Part shown: positions 7,429 to 16,172 of the stretch, in pieces
Numbering within the stretch: the first letter of the stretch is position 1
How the letters are laid out: each line of letters begins with the position of its first letter
NCBI RefSeq assembly: GCF_009909185.1
Contig: NZ_JAAAMV010000003.1
Coordinates: forward strand, 1-64,000
DNA from: Paenibacillus glycinis
GTDB lineage: Bacteria > Bacillota > Bacilli > Paenibacillales > Paenibacillaceae
DNA: 64,000 bases
Direction of reading: 5' to 3'
Program-made: the position numbers and the translations under genes
Notes under the pieces: model-generated
The model's input: the letters and a program-made list of their open reading frames with translations, nothing else
What the model was told of the DNA's origin: nothing
Database searches by the model: none

Positions 7429-9525
7429 CTATTCTTGAGGGAATGGTCGGAGCGCTTCCGGCCGGGCCGCCAATTGGCGGTTCTGCTCCGCGGCGGCCTT
7501 GGCGGCCGCGGAGACCGCGAACCGGCGGTCGTTCGCGGCATAGTCGCGGTCGAGCGACTCGTAACCGTCGAAGAAGGCTTCGGCCGCGTTGGCCGCCAGG
7601 CGCGCTTCCGCGAAGCGTGAGTCGGCTCGCAGCTCCTGCGCGAGCCGCGCCATCGTCACGACCGCTTCCGTCTGCTTGTCCCGGTCGAAGCGGTCCGCAG
7701 CCAGAGCGCGGCGCATGTAAGCCGCCGCGCCGCGAACGTCCTTGCGCTCGGCGGATTGCCGGCCGAGCGCCCACAGCAGCGGAACGGACTGCGGCTCATA
7801 GCGCAGTCCGGCCGCCAGCAGCGCCGCCCGTTCCGGCGGCGGCGCCTGCACGGCCAGCTCGAGGCGAATCCGCGTCCAATACGGATTCGCCTCGAGCGCC
7901 GCGCGGAGCGCGGCCGTGCGCGCGGCGCCCGAGACGGCGGCCGCCGCCTCGCGGTGCCGCGCGGCGGCATCGAACCGCCAGCCGAGCAGAGCTCCGGCGG
8001 CGAAGCAAGCGGCGGCCGCGGCCAACGTCGCGGCCCGCGCTCCGCGCCAGAACCGTCGGCCGCGTTGTCCGACGCGGCCGGCAGCAGCTACCTCTTTCGC
8101 CTCGTCCGGCCCGCTCGAGTAATACACGATCCAGCTCGTCAACAGCAGCCAATAGTAGCCGAAGGACATATCGAAATCGATCGCTGCGTGCAGCAGCAGC
8201 ACGCCGATCGGCAGCAGTCCCGTCCGGTCGCTCTTCCAGACGGGTCGCAACAGCACGGCCATAATGACGACGCCCGCCGCCGCGCCGACCGCGCCGAGAT
8301 CTAGCGCGACTTCCAAATACCCGTTGTGCACTTCATTGCCGACATACGGCTGCGACTGCACCCCCGCGAAGAGACTTCGCCAGGCATCCCCGCCCCTTCC
8401 GAAGAGCGGCGCTTCGCGGAAGAGTCTCCAGGCATCGCGATAAAACAGCTCCCGCGCGCCGGCCGTCCCGCCGCCCGTGCTCCCGACCGTCATCCGTCCG
8501 TAGATCGCCGGCGGAAGAAGCAGTCCAAGACCGGCGATCGACAGCACCCAACCGGCCCACGCAGCAACTGCATTCTGCTTGGTTTCGCTCCTATGGACGA
8601 ATCGGCGCAAACCGAACAAGCCGGCCGCCGAAACCGCGAATAGAAGCAGCAGGAGCAGCGCTTCCGCGACCGTCGCCCCGCCTGCGGTGCCATTCCCCGG
8701 ACCGCGCAAGCCCGCCCCGACGACAACCCGGCAAGCAGCGCCTCCGCACAACAGCGTCCAGCCGCTGTACAGCAGCCAGCCGATGCGCCCCTTGCCCCGC
8801 ATGAGCGCGGCGCCAGCTGCCCATACGACCGATGCGGCCAGCCAAGCGCCGCGCGACTCCGTCAACAAGCCGACTAGGAAGTACGGCAAGACGCTGCAAG
8901 CGGCCAGCCCGAAAACCCATCTCGTCCCCGTCCGCACCAGCAGCAGCCAGCTCCATACGAGATACGCGAGGGCCGCCGCCCCCAAGAAGTTCGGGTACTG
9001 CAGGAAGCCCCCGAGTCTTGCGCCGACCGCCGACACTCGCCCGTCGCCCGTCGTCATGATCATGGCCGGAAAAGACAACGCCCCCATCCAGCCGGCCAAC
9101 GCGCAGCCGACGACGACGATGCCCGATGCCTGCAGCGCCGCCGATAGCCATACGCGTCTGCCTCTCGGCCCGAAGCCTGCATAGAGCAGCAGCATATAAG
9201 CCGCATAAGCGCAGTAGCGAAACGCCTGCTGCAGGGTGCCCAGCACGGATGCCGGCTCATGCAGAAGCGCAAACGCGTAGAGCAGCGCGGCGAACAACAG
9301 CCCCGACACGGCGGGACGGATGTCTGTCAGCTCGATCCGGCTATGCCGCCGATCGGCCCGCATGCGCTGCCAGCCGAAAATACCGACGACCGCCAAACCT
9401 CCGATGCACAGCGTCGATGCCAGACGATAAAACGGCTCGTCAAAAAACAAGCCGTACCGCCAAGCGCCTTCCGTCAGCACCGCGGCCGCGGCCGCCGATC
9501 CTATTCCATGCAACGCGTTTCGCAT
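7429..9525 (-). CDS. O-antigen ligase family membrane protein with TPR-like C-terminal region
   Basis: About 698 aa. Roughly the first 440 residues form a polytopic membrane domain with the Wzy_C/WaaL signature. It includes LTESRGAWLAAS and a long outside loop with FGRGGDAWRSLF and VGNEVHNGYLEVALDLG. After two more membrane segments the last 200 residues are Ala/Arg-rich helical repeats like TPRs (LLWALGRQSAERKDVRGAAA). The frame opens at 9621, but ATG at 9525 has GAGAAGG before it and begins the first hydrophobic segment. The role is probably transfer or polymerisation of a lipid-linked glycan; it stands outside the EPS cluster. Confidence 0.82.
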   Translation of the reverse strand: MRNALHGIGSAAAAAVLTEGAWRYGLFFDEPFYRLASTLCIGGLAVVGIFGWQRMRADRRHSRIELTDIRPAVSGLLFAALLYAFALLHEPASVLGTLQQAFRYCAYAAYMLLLYAGFGPRGRRVWLSAALQASGIVVVGCALAGWMGALSFPAMIMTTGDGRVSAVGARLGGFLQYPNFLGAAALAYLVWSWLLLVRTGTRWVFGLAACSVLPYFLVGLLTESRGAWLAASVVWAAGAALMRGKGRIGWLLYSGWTLLCGGAACRVVVGAGLRGPGNGTAGGATVAEALLLLLLFAVSAAGLFGLRRFVHRSETKQNAVAAWAGWVLSIAGLGLLLPPAIYGRMTVGSTGGGTAGARELFYRDAWRLFREAPLFGRGGDAWRSLFAGVQSQPYVGNEVHNGYLEVALDLGAVGAAAGVVIMAVLLRPVWKSDRTGLLPIGVLLLHAAIDFDMSFGYYWLLLTSWIVYYSSGPDEAKEVAAAGRVGQRGRRFWRGARAATLAAAAACFAAGALLGWRFDAAARHREAAAAVSGAARTAALRAALEANPYWTRIRLELAVQAPPPERAALLAAGLRYEPQSVPLLWALGRQSAERKDVRGAAAYMRRALAADRFDRDKQTEAVVTMARLAQELRADSRFAEARLAANAAEAFFDGYESLDRDYAANDRRFAVSAAAKAAAEQNRQLAARPEALRPFPQE

Positions 9526-9619
9526 CTTGCACCTTCTCCCGGGCGACCCGTCTTTCCCCCATTTTCCGTACGCGCGCCGGCAGCCGCCGCGCTCCCCCGC
9601 GGCAGGTGCCGCCATGTTC

Positions 9620-9662
9620 AAAAAAGGAAGACGCCGCCGGCTCCCCCGGTTAACGTCTTCCT
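9620..9662 (-). terminator. Terminator after the PilZ gene
   Basis: AGGAAGACG (9625-9633) pairs with CGTCTTCCT (9654-9662), with a GC-rich inner stem. In minus-strand RNA it is followed by six U. It separates the PilZ gene from the O-antigen-ligase-like gene. Confidence 0.8.
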
Positions 9663-9704
9663 GATGTCAGCAATGGCGCTTCTGCTTATCGATGGTTCAT
9701 CTGC

Positions 9705-10418
9705 TTACCGCTCGTTTTTCTGCTGCTTGAGCCGGAAATACGCGCCCACCTGTTCGCGAATGAGAAACGCCCGAATCGCCCGGCGCTGCTGCTCGTCCAT
9801 ATCCACGAACCGCGCTCCGTACCCTTCGCGCTGGTTGTTCTCTTCCTTGCGGATAATCTCCAGCCTGCAGGCCAGTCGCGACTCCAGCGCCAGCGTCACG
9901 TCGAAGATTTCGCCGATTTGAAGCTTCGGTCCGAACAGCAGGCGGAAGCCCACCCCGGAATCGCTGATATTGCGCGTCGCGAGCTCGAATTCCTCTTCGA
10001 TCTCCACGGTATGCGCTTCGCCTCTGACCATGACCGTCTCGGATTGCTTGTGCTTCAGCGTGCCCTCCACGACGACGTCCACGCGCGGGGATTCGCGCCT
10101 TTCCTCCAGCCCGGCGAACGAGCGCTCCGGGAAGAGTACCGCCAATGCCCCGTTTGCCTTCGCAATCACCGACGAACGCAGGCGATGAATGCCCACCGGC
10201 GAGTATACGGTCAGATTGACGGGGTCGCCCAGCTCGAAGTTTCTGAACTCGCTCAGTTCGATTTCCAGCATATCGCCTTCGGCGTGCGCCAGGATGCCCG
10301 TGGACACATACCCTTCCTTCTCGACGACCGTTCGGCTGTGAAGCAGCGACTTAAGCGAGAACTTCGCCTTGTCGCTGTTGTAAACGTCATGAGTCCTTGC
10401 CTTCATGCCTCCTGCCAT
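9705..10418 (-). CDS. PilZ domain c-di-GMP receptor with YcgR-like N-terminal domain
   Basis: A 237-aa protein. The N-terminal half resembles the YcgR/flagellar-brake beta-barrel (SRTVVEKEGYVSTGIL, GDPVNLTVYSP). The second half is PilZ, with the c-di-GMP-binding RRESPR motif followed later by RNISDSGVGF (D/NxSxxG). It is predicted to bind c-di-GMP and act on motility or polysaccharide synthesis. The open frame extends to 10580, but ATG at 10418 is preceded by GGAGGAGG at nine bases, and the extra residues are low-complexity basic sequence. It heads a row of c-di-GMP genes. Confidence 0.88.
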   Translation of the reverse strand: MAGGMKARTHDVYNSDKAKFSLKSLLHSRTVVEKEGYVSTGILAHAEGDMLEIELSEFRNFELGDPVNLTVYSPVGIHRLRSSVIAKANGALAVLFPERSFAGLEERRESPRVDVVVEGTLKHKQSETVMVRGEAHTVEIEEEFELATRNISDSGVGFRLLFGPKLQIGEIFDVTLALESRLACRLEIIRKEENNQREGYGARFVDMDEQQRRAIRAFLIREQVGAYFRLKQQKNER

Positions 10419-10442
10419 TCTCCGTTTCCTCCTCCATAATGA

Positions 10443-10475
10443 AAAAAAGCGCTTCCTACTGCATGGAGCCGCTTC
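10443..10475 (-). terminator. Probable terminator after the HD-GYP gene
   Basis: In minus-strand RNA, AAGCGGCTCC and GGAAGCGCTT form an interrupted stem followed by seven U. It lies about 170 nt beyond the HD-GYP stop and just upstream of the PilZ start. The stem has two internal mismatches, so strength is uncertain. Confidence 0.5.
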
Positions 10476-10641
10476 CTGATCCCGGGCGTCAGCTCGGGTA
10501 CATTTCGGCAGCCAGGCTGTCAGTCGTCCGCGCGAGGCGAACCTTAGACCCTTTGGCTTTGCGTCCTTGTCTTTCGGCAAGTTTGCTAGTATCGATGTCT
10601 ATGAAGTTGTTGAATGACGATCGGCTTTGCCGTTTACACTT

Positions 10642-11724
10642 CTACACTTCTTTGACGATCATGAGGCTGTGCTCATCTTTGAGGTCGATTTGGTACGCGG
10701 CCGGAGGCGGAGCTCCGTCGGGTTCCCGAATAATGCGCACGATCGGCCGATGTACCGCCAGCGGATTGTTGACCGCGACGACCGCGATCTGCCCGGTGCT
10801 GAGAAGCACCGTCGTGGCCACGGGGTAAATCGAGATATGCCTGCAAAAAATCTTGATCAAGTCCAAATCGAAATACGTGTTTCCCGCGGCGAACAAAAAT
10901 TCGATCGCCTCGGTCGGCGTAAATCGTTTGCGGTGCGGCCTCGCGGAGGTCAAGGCGTCGTAGACGTCGGCGATTCCGACGATCTGCGCGTATTCGTGAA
11001 TTTCTTCCCGCTTCAGCTTGCGCGGATAACCGGAGCCGTCGTAGCGTTCGTGATGCTGAAGCGCGCAATGCGCCGAGAGGAGCGAGATGTCGTGCTGCGC
11101 CCGGATGATATTGAAGCCTTCCTCCGTATGTTTCTCCATCTGGCTGCGTTCCGCCGGCGTGTAGGCGCCCGTCTTCTTCAGCAGCTCCTTCGGTATCCGG
11201 GTCATGCCGATATCGAACATCAGCGCGCCCATTCCCAATTCTTCCAGTTGATTTCGATTATACCCTTTCGCCAAGCCCATAATACCTGCGAGAATCGCGA
11301 CGTTAAGCGAATGATGGAATAAATAGCTGTCGGCGACGTGAATGTTCGTCAAGCTGACCATCACTTCTTGGCGCCTGACGAGATCCTGCACGATATCGCC
11401 GAATACTTTGCGAAACGTTCGCCCAAGCTCGGGCGCGATCGTCCGGCCTTTGATGACCGGCTGATCCATGATCGAGGTCATGGTTTTGAATATCGTATCC
11501 GACGCCCGTTTCCTCGTGTCGTCCTGGATGGCGGAAGGCGGCTCCAATCCTTCCGTGAGCGGGTCGTCTATGAACAGCATATCGATGCCAAGCCCCATCA
11601 ATCTGTCTATGAAACGTTGGCTTAGCTCCACGCCGGCACCAAGCAGCACGTTTCCATTCTCCTGCAAAATAGGGCGGGCAAGCGTTTCTCCCGGAGCAAC
11701 GGAGTTAATGTGTATTTTCCTCAT
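10642..11724 (-). CDS. HD-GYP domain protein with FD in place of HD
   Basis: A 360-aa protein. It has an N-terminal segment of about 120 residues and then an HD-GYP domain. Conserved pieces are His138 (LFHHSLNVA), the helix ending EKHTEEGFN (His199) and the GYP motif HHERYDGSGYP (224-234). HD-GYP enzymes hydrolyse c-di-GMP. The defining HD dyad is changed: the sequence reads ALMFDIGMTRIP, Phe170-Asp171, not HDIGK. The metal site is therefore probably weakened, and the protein may be an inactive sensor. It sits between a PilZ receptor and two GGDEF genes. Confidence 0.88.
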   Translation of the reverse strand: MRKIHINSVAPGETLARPILQENGNVLLGAGVELSQRFIDRLMGLGIDMLFIDDPLTEGLEPPSAIQDDTRKRASDTIFKTMTSIMDQPVIKGRTIAPELGRTFRKVFGDIVQDLVRRQEVMVSLTNIHVADSYLFHHSLNVAILAGIMGLAKGYNRNQLEELGMGALMFDIGMTRIPKELLKKTGAYTPAERSQMEKHTEEGFNIIRAQHDISLLSAHCALQHHERYDGSGYPRKLKREEIHEYAQIVGIADVYDALTSARPHRKRFTPTEAIEFLFAAGNTYFDLDLIKIFCRHISIYPVATTVLLSTGQIAVVAVNNPLAVHRPIVRIIREPDGAPPPAAYQIDLKDEHSLMIVKEV

Positions 11725-11758
11725 TGATGTTCTCCCGCCTTTATCGCGTGCTAACGGT

Positions 11759-12448
11759 TCATGCCTGCAGCGCTGCCGGTTCGGTTTCTTTCATTTTGCA
11801 TACATACTTGTCCGCATACATTTTCTTATCGGCAACGTTCGTCAGTTGGCTTAAATCCTTCCCCTGATCCGGGAAAATCGAATTGCCGGCCGAGACTGAC
11901 AGCCGAAGTCCGATTCGCCTGGAAACGCCGAGCAGCTGATCATGAATCCGTTTGGTTATCCGATCCATTCCTTTGTCATCCGCGTAGGGACAAATCAGGA
12001 TGAATTCGTCTCCGCCCCATCTGCCGACGATCTCCCCGCGGTCGGAGCAGCTTCGAAGCGTCTCCGCGATGAGCGCAAGCACCGAATCGCCCTGCTGATG
12101 ACCGAAACGATCGTTCACTTCTTTAAAATCATTGACGTCGAGCATGATCACCGACATCCGTTTGCGCTTTCGGCTCGCCTGCCGGAGCAGCCGCCCGAAC
12201 GTCGATTCTATGAATCTGCGGTTGTAAGCCCCCGTCAGGGAGTCTATCGTCGCATCGATCTTCAAACGGTCGTAACTGCGGCCCAGCAGCCATCCCCCAG
12301 GCAGCATGACCGCCGCGAACGCGCCGAGCCCGAGTTCGACGGGAAACAGCGAATGTCCCGGTTGAGACGCCATGTAACACAGACCCGCTGCTGCCGATGT
12401 CATTCCCAATGCTGCGACAGTTGCTATCAAACGTCCGTTCTTTGACAT
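11759..12448 (-). CDS. GGDEF diguanylate cyclase, membrane-anchored
   Basis: A 229-aa protein with two N-terminal membrane helices (about residues 8-28 and 36-55) and a GGDEF domain. The entry motif DSLTGAYNRR and the active site RWGGDEF (GGDEF at 145-149) are intact, so it should make c-di-GMP from two GTP. The RxxD inhibitory site five residues upstream is absent (DRGE instead), which suggests no product inhibition. It follows the larger GGDEF gene by 20 nt and is probably in the same transcript. Confidence 0.92.
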   Translation of the reverse strand: MSKNGRLIATVAALGMTSAAAGLCYMASQPGHSLFPVELGLGAFAAVMLPGGWLLGRSYDRLKIDATIDSLTGAYNRRFIESTFGRLLRQASRKRKRMSVIMLDVNDFKEVNDRFGHQQGDSVLALIAETLRSCSDRGEIVGRWGGDEFILICPYADDKGMDRITKRIHDQLLGVSRRIGLRLSVSAGNSIFPDQGKDLSQLTNVADKKMYADKYVCKMKETEPAALQA

Positions 12449-12468
12449 TTCGCTGATCCCCTTCCATC

Positions 12469-14142
12469 TTAATGGTTGACGACCCTGTTACGCCCGTTGT
12501 CCTTGGCCCTGTAGAGAGCCGAATCGATCTTGGAAAACAAATCCTTCAAGTACGTCTTCACGTCGTCGATCTGCAGGTCCGTCTGCTCCTCGACCACGTG
12601 AACGCCCATGCTGATCGTGACGGAAATCGGCACGCGGCCCCGGCCCGTCGGCACCTCGTTCGACTCCACCACCTGACGGATGCGCTGCGCGAGCAGCTCC
12701 GCCTGATCCTTGTTCGTGTGAGGCAGGTAAACGGCGAATTCCTCGCCGCCGTACCGCGCCAGGATGTCCGTGCGCCGCAATGCGCCGCGCACCGCCTCGG
12801 CCGTGCGCCGGATGACCTCGTCGCCCACGACATGCCCGTAGGTATCGTTGACGAGCTTGAACAAGTCGATGTCGAACAGAAAGACGGCGAACGGGATTTT
12901 GTACCTCAAGTTGGTCAATACCTCGTGCTCCAGCTGCTGCATCAGAAACCTGCGGTTGAAGCAGCCCGTCAAGCTGTCCGTGATGGCCATCTGCTCGAGC
13001 TTCCGATTGGCCTGAAACAGCTCGTCCTGCATATAAATCAAGGCGCGGTTCCGCTCCTGCAGCGACGTGTTGTGCTCCTGCGATTTCAGTACGAGCGACT
13101 TAAGCTCCGTGATGTCCTGAAGGGTGATGACTCTTCCTTGCAAATTCCCGCCGACCATGATTCGCGCGGCATGGAGGGACAGGAATTGCTTCGGCCCCGG
13201 CCCCGCGCCAAGCGCGATCTCGGTATGTATGCGCTCGCTCGAATGCTCGCCGTAGCTGCGCAGAAACGCCTCGCCGGCGTTTGCGTCGAGCGATCGGCCC
13301 GCCAGCAGCGACGCCATGTCGAGCCGCTTGCCGAGCGCGATGGCGAGGTCCGGGTTGATATTGCGGTTCATCTCGATGACGAAATCTTCCTCGTCCAGCA
13401 CGACGATGCCCACGGACAGCGTATCGACCACGTCCTGCTGCGCCACCTTGACGAGATCGAACGAACGGTGCTTCTGCAGCGAAAACAGAAAATACAAATC
13501 CGACAGCACGATGCCGAGCGTGGTCAGTCCCGGGATGACCGGAAGCCAAGGATCCAAGCCGACGTTGATGGCCAGGTCCAGCGTCGGCAGGCCCAGCATG
13601 ATCACGATGCCGATCAGCGCGTTGAAGATGCGCGCCTTGTCGGCTTGCCTCGCTTCGGAACGGTATGCCTTCCAGAGCTGGTAGAGCGAATAGAGATAAT
13701 AAGATACCAGCAGCATGAGCATGCACCAAAATATAGGACCATAGACCCGCTCGCTGTAATTGTCATCGACTGGCGCAACGAATAAGTTTGCCGGGTTCCA
13801 GATCATGGCCGCGGACAGCAGCAGCGACGGCGTAAACATAAGCAGAACGACGTTTCGGCCCGGCCTGTAGTATGTGCCGTTCACCAGAAATTTCGCGAAC
13901 AGCAGCCAGCCAAAGCCAAGCATTGAAAATCCGACAAAGGATAGTGTGATGTAGATAATCTGAAGGTGTGGGCGATCTGTCGTGTGGACGCCGATCTGAC
14001 CGATGGGCCAAATCATCATGAAGAAGTGGAAGAGCAGGTAGACTTTATATTGCGTAGTGATGACGTTCTTGACGAACACATAGATGAAGATGGCAACCAA
14101 ACATACGAGTAAGCTCAAATCCATCCCTGTCATAAGTCCCAT
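12469..14142 (-). CDS. 7TM sensor-PAS-GGDEF diguanylate cyclase
   Basis: About 557 aa. An N-terminal histidine-kinase-type 7TM domain (residues 1-220) is followed by a PAS-like region (FDLVKVAQQDVVDTLSVGIVV onward), a coiled linker and a GGDEF domain. The active site ARYGGEEF is intact, and an RxxD I-site (RRTD) lies five residues before it, so synthesis with product inhibition is expected. The frame reaches back to 14268, overlapping the methyltransferase stop. I prefer ATG at 14142, after GGTGGAG and just before the first helix; the ATG three codons later is also possible. Confidence 0.85.
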   Translation of the reverse strand: MGLMTGMDLSLLVCLVAIFIYVFVKNVITTQYKVYLLFHFFMMIWPIGQIGVHTTDRPHLQIIYITLSFVGFSMLGFGWLLFAKFLVNGTYYRPGRNVVLLMFTPSLLLSAAMIWNPANLFVAPVDDNYSERVYGPIFWCMLMLLVSYYLYSLYQLWKAYRSEARQADKARIFNALIGIVIMLGLPTLDLAINVGLDPWLPVIPGLTTLGIVLSDLYFLFSLQKHRSFDLVKVAQQDVVDTLSVGIVVLDEEDFVIEMNRNINPDLAIALGKRLDMASLLAGRSLDANAGEAFLRSYGEHSSERIHTEIALGAGPGPKQFLSLHAARIMVGGNLQGRVITLQDITELKSLVLKSQEHNTSLQERNRALIYMQDELFQANRKLEQMAITDSLTGCFNRRFLMQQLEHEVLTNLRYKIPFAVFLFDIDLFKLVNDTYGHVVGDEVIRRTAEAVRGALRRTDILARYGGEEFAVYLPHTNKDQAELLAQRIRQVVESNEVPTGRGRVPISVTISMGVHVVEEQTDLQIDDVKTYLKDLFSKIDSALYRAKDNGRNRVVNH

Positions 14143-14257
14143 GTACTCCACCCAAATCACTATATAATTTTCTATGAAAAAAGGCCTGGGACAATTTTCA
14201 AAAACACTCTTCCATTCTATCACACTGCTCAGATATTCGACAACATGAGTTGTTATC

Positions 14258-15466
14258 TTATTTGACATCCCCGATCGCTTGCCGGAGCCGCTCTTCCAAG
14301 GCCCGCTCCAAATAAGGCGACACCTGCAGCATGCCGCGGAATGCTACGTATTCCTGCCATTTTACGTCGGCGTCGCTTTTGCCGCCCGCGGTTTTGACGG
14401 CGCGGATCAGCATGTTTTTGGGGGTATGCTCCGGATCGATGAATTCCAGCAGCTGCGTGCGATAACCGAGTACCTCCAGCAGCTGCGTGCGGATCGCGTC
14501 CGTCGCGAGGGCGGTGAACCGTTCCCTCAGCAACCCGTGCGAGAGCAGCGGCTTCATCGTCTCGTTGGCGATCTGCTTGAACAGCTCGTGCTGGCAGCAG
14601 GGCACGGACAAGATCACGGAAGCGCCCCATTCCACCGCTTTGGCGAGCGCGGCGTCCGTAGCCGTGTCGCAGGCATGCAGCGTTACCACCATGTCGACTT
14701 CTGACTGGTCCTTGTAATCGGCGATATCTCCCACTTGAAAACGCAGCCGGTCGTAGCCGAGCTTCTCGGCAAGCTCCGTGCAAAAGGCGATCACGTCCGC
14801 TTTCAAATCCAAGCCGACGACGGATATCCGTCGCCCTTGCTTGACGGCAAGCAGATGGTAGAGCGCGAAGGTCAGGTAGGACTTGCCGCAGCCGAAATCG
14901 ACGATCGTAATCTCCCGGTCGGCCGGCAAATGAGGCAGCACGTCCGTCACCATTTCAAGGAAGCGGTTGATCTGGCGAAACTTGTCCTGCTTCTTCGCGA
15001 TGACCTGGCCGTCCTTCGTCATGATGCCGAGCTCGACCAGAAACGGCGCCGCCTCGCCTTCTTGCACGACCCGCTGCTTCTGCCGGTTATGCGCAAGCGC
15101 CTCGCCCTTGGCCTCGGGAGCAAGCGCGGACGGTTTGCTGAGCACCGCCGCCTTGCCTTTCTTGTTGAACAGCACCTGCATGTCGGCATCGTCCGACCGG
15201 ATCAGCGCCTGGCGGTAGTGCAGGATCAGCCATTCGGCCATCCGTTCCGCCGCCTGCGCCTGCGGAACGTTCTCGTGCGTCACTTTATTGTCCTTGTAAT
15301 ATTGAAATTGGTAGTGGAGCGAGCCCTTGAGTTCCACCGGACGAATGACCGTCTTGGCAGGGATGCCGCCGTCCTTGCGCCGCAGCTGGCTGAACGTCGC
15401 TCCCTTCAGTCTTCCTTCCGCTACCCACAGCTCGACGTCGCGCTGCCATTGTTCCTTGCTTTCCAT
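14258..15466 (-). CDS. Class I SAM-dependent methyltransferase
   Basis: A 402-aa protein whose central part carries the SAM-binding motif VDFGCGKSYLTFALYHLL, an acidic end of beta 2 (SVVGLDLKADV), and VTLHACDTATDAAL. This matches the Methyltransf_32 type family found in Firmicutes, sometimes linked to nucleic-acid modification. The N-terminal 150 residues (QFQYYKDNKVTHEN and a basic segment) look like a substrate-binding extension. The target is unknown. It follows a DUF6483 gene by 17 nt, consistent with an operon. Confidence 0.88.
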   Translation of the reverse strand: MESKEQWQRDVELWVAEGRLKGATFSQLRRKDGGIPAKTVIRPVELKGSLHYQFQYYKDNKVTHENVPQAQAAERMAEWLILHYRQALIRSDDADMQVLFNKKGKAAVLSKPSALAPEAKGEALAHNRQKQRVVQEGEAAPFLVELGIMTKDGQVIAKKQDKFRQINRFLEMVTDVLPHLPADREITIVDFGCGKSYLTFALYHLLAVKQGRRISVVGLDLKADVIAFCTELAEKLGYDRLRFQVGDIADYKDQSEVDMVVTLHACDTATDAALAKAVEWGASVILSVPCCQHELFKQIANETMKPLLSHGLLRERFTALATDAIRTQLLEVLGYRTQLLEFIDPEHTPKNMLIRAVKTAGGKSDADVKWQEYVAFRGMLQVSPYLERALEERLRQAIGDVK

Positions 15467-15483
15467 CTTCTGTCCTTCAGCTC

Positions 15484-16140
15484 CTAAACCGCTTCATAGT
15501 CCTGCTTGATTCGTGCCAGACCCTCGAGCACTTCGTCCCGCGGCAAGCCGCCCGCTTCGAGCGATTCGTCCGGCAGCAGAAGCAGCCGACGGTAAAATTC
15601 CTCGGCGTCCTCCCGTTCGACCATGCCGTCCTCCACCAGCTCGTGGAGAATGTTCTCGGCATCATCGTACCGCTTGTCGCCCTCGTACCATTCCCACATG
15701 AGCAGCTTCGTCGCCCGCGGCAGCTCGTAGCCGTCCAGCTGCTGCGCCAAATCAGCGGCTTCCTCCGACGGGGTCCGCAGCAGCGCCGGCGCATCCAGCA
15801 GCGCAAGGCGCATGAACAGGTGGAAGGCCTTCAGCTGGACCGGATAGCTCTGATCCGTCCGGCCGAGCTCGTTCAAGATCGCGGCCTCTTCTTTCATTAA
15901 TAATGCGACTCCGCTCAGGTTCGCCGTTTCCACCACGCCGTTCGTCGTCATCATCCGGACGAGGTCGGCATCGGAGAGCTGGCGGATCAACTTGCCGTTC
16001 ATGCGAAACTGCCGATCCAATAAATCGTCGATGACGAGCAGCGCCTCTTCGTGCTTGCGCTGCTGGCGCAGGCCCATGATCACGCCTGCCGCCTCTCCCA
16101 TCTGCTCGATCATGCGCATAAAGAAATCCCTCTGAAACAA
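15484..16140 (-). CDS. DUF6483 family protein
   Basis: A helical, acidic protein of about 218 aa, beginning MFQRDFFMRMIEQMGEAAG. I recognise this opening as that of the Firmicute DUF6483 family. The longest frame starts at ATG 16155, but TTG at 16140 has GGGGGGA six bases upstream and gives the family-like N terminus. Helix pairs with Leu/Glu spacing suggest TPR-like repeats. No catalytic motif is visible and function is unknown. It is coupled to the downstream methyltransferase. Confidence 0.78.
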   Translation of the reverse strand: MFQRDFFMRMIEQMGEAAGVIMGLRQQRKHEEALLVIDDLLDRQFRMNGKLIRQLSDADLVRMMTTNGVVETANLSGVALLMKEEAAILNELGRTDQSYPVQLKAFHLFMRLALLDAPALLRTPSEEAADLAQQLDGYELPRATKLLMWEWYEGDKRYDDAENILHELVEDGMVEREDAEEFYRRLLLLPDESLEAGGLPRDEVLEGLARIKQDYEAV

Positions 16141-16172
16141 ATGCCATCCCCCCATTCCGGCAGCTGCCGGTC

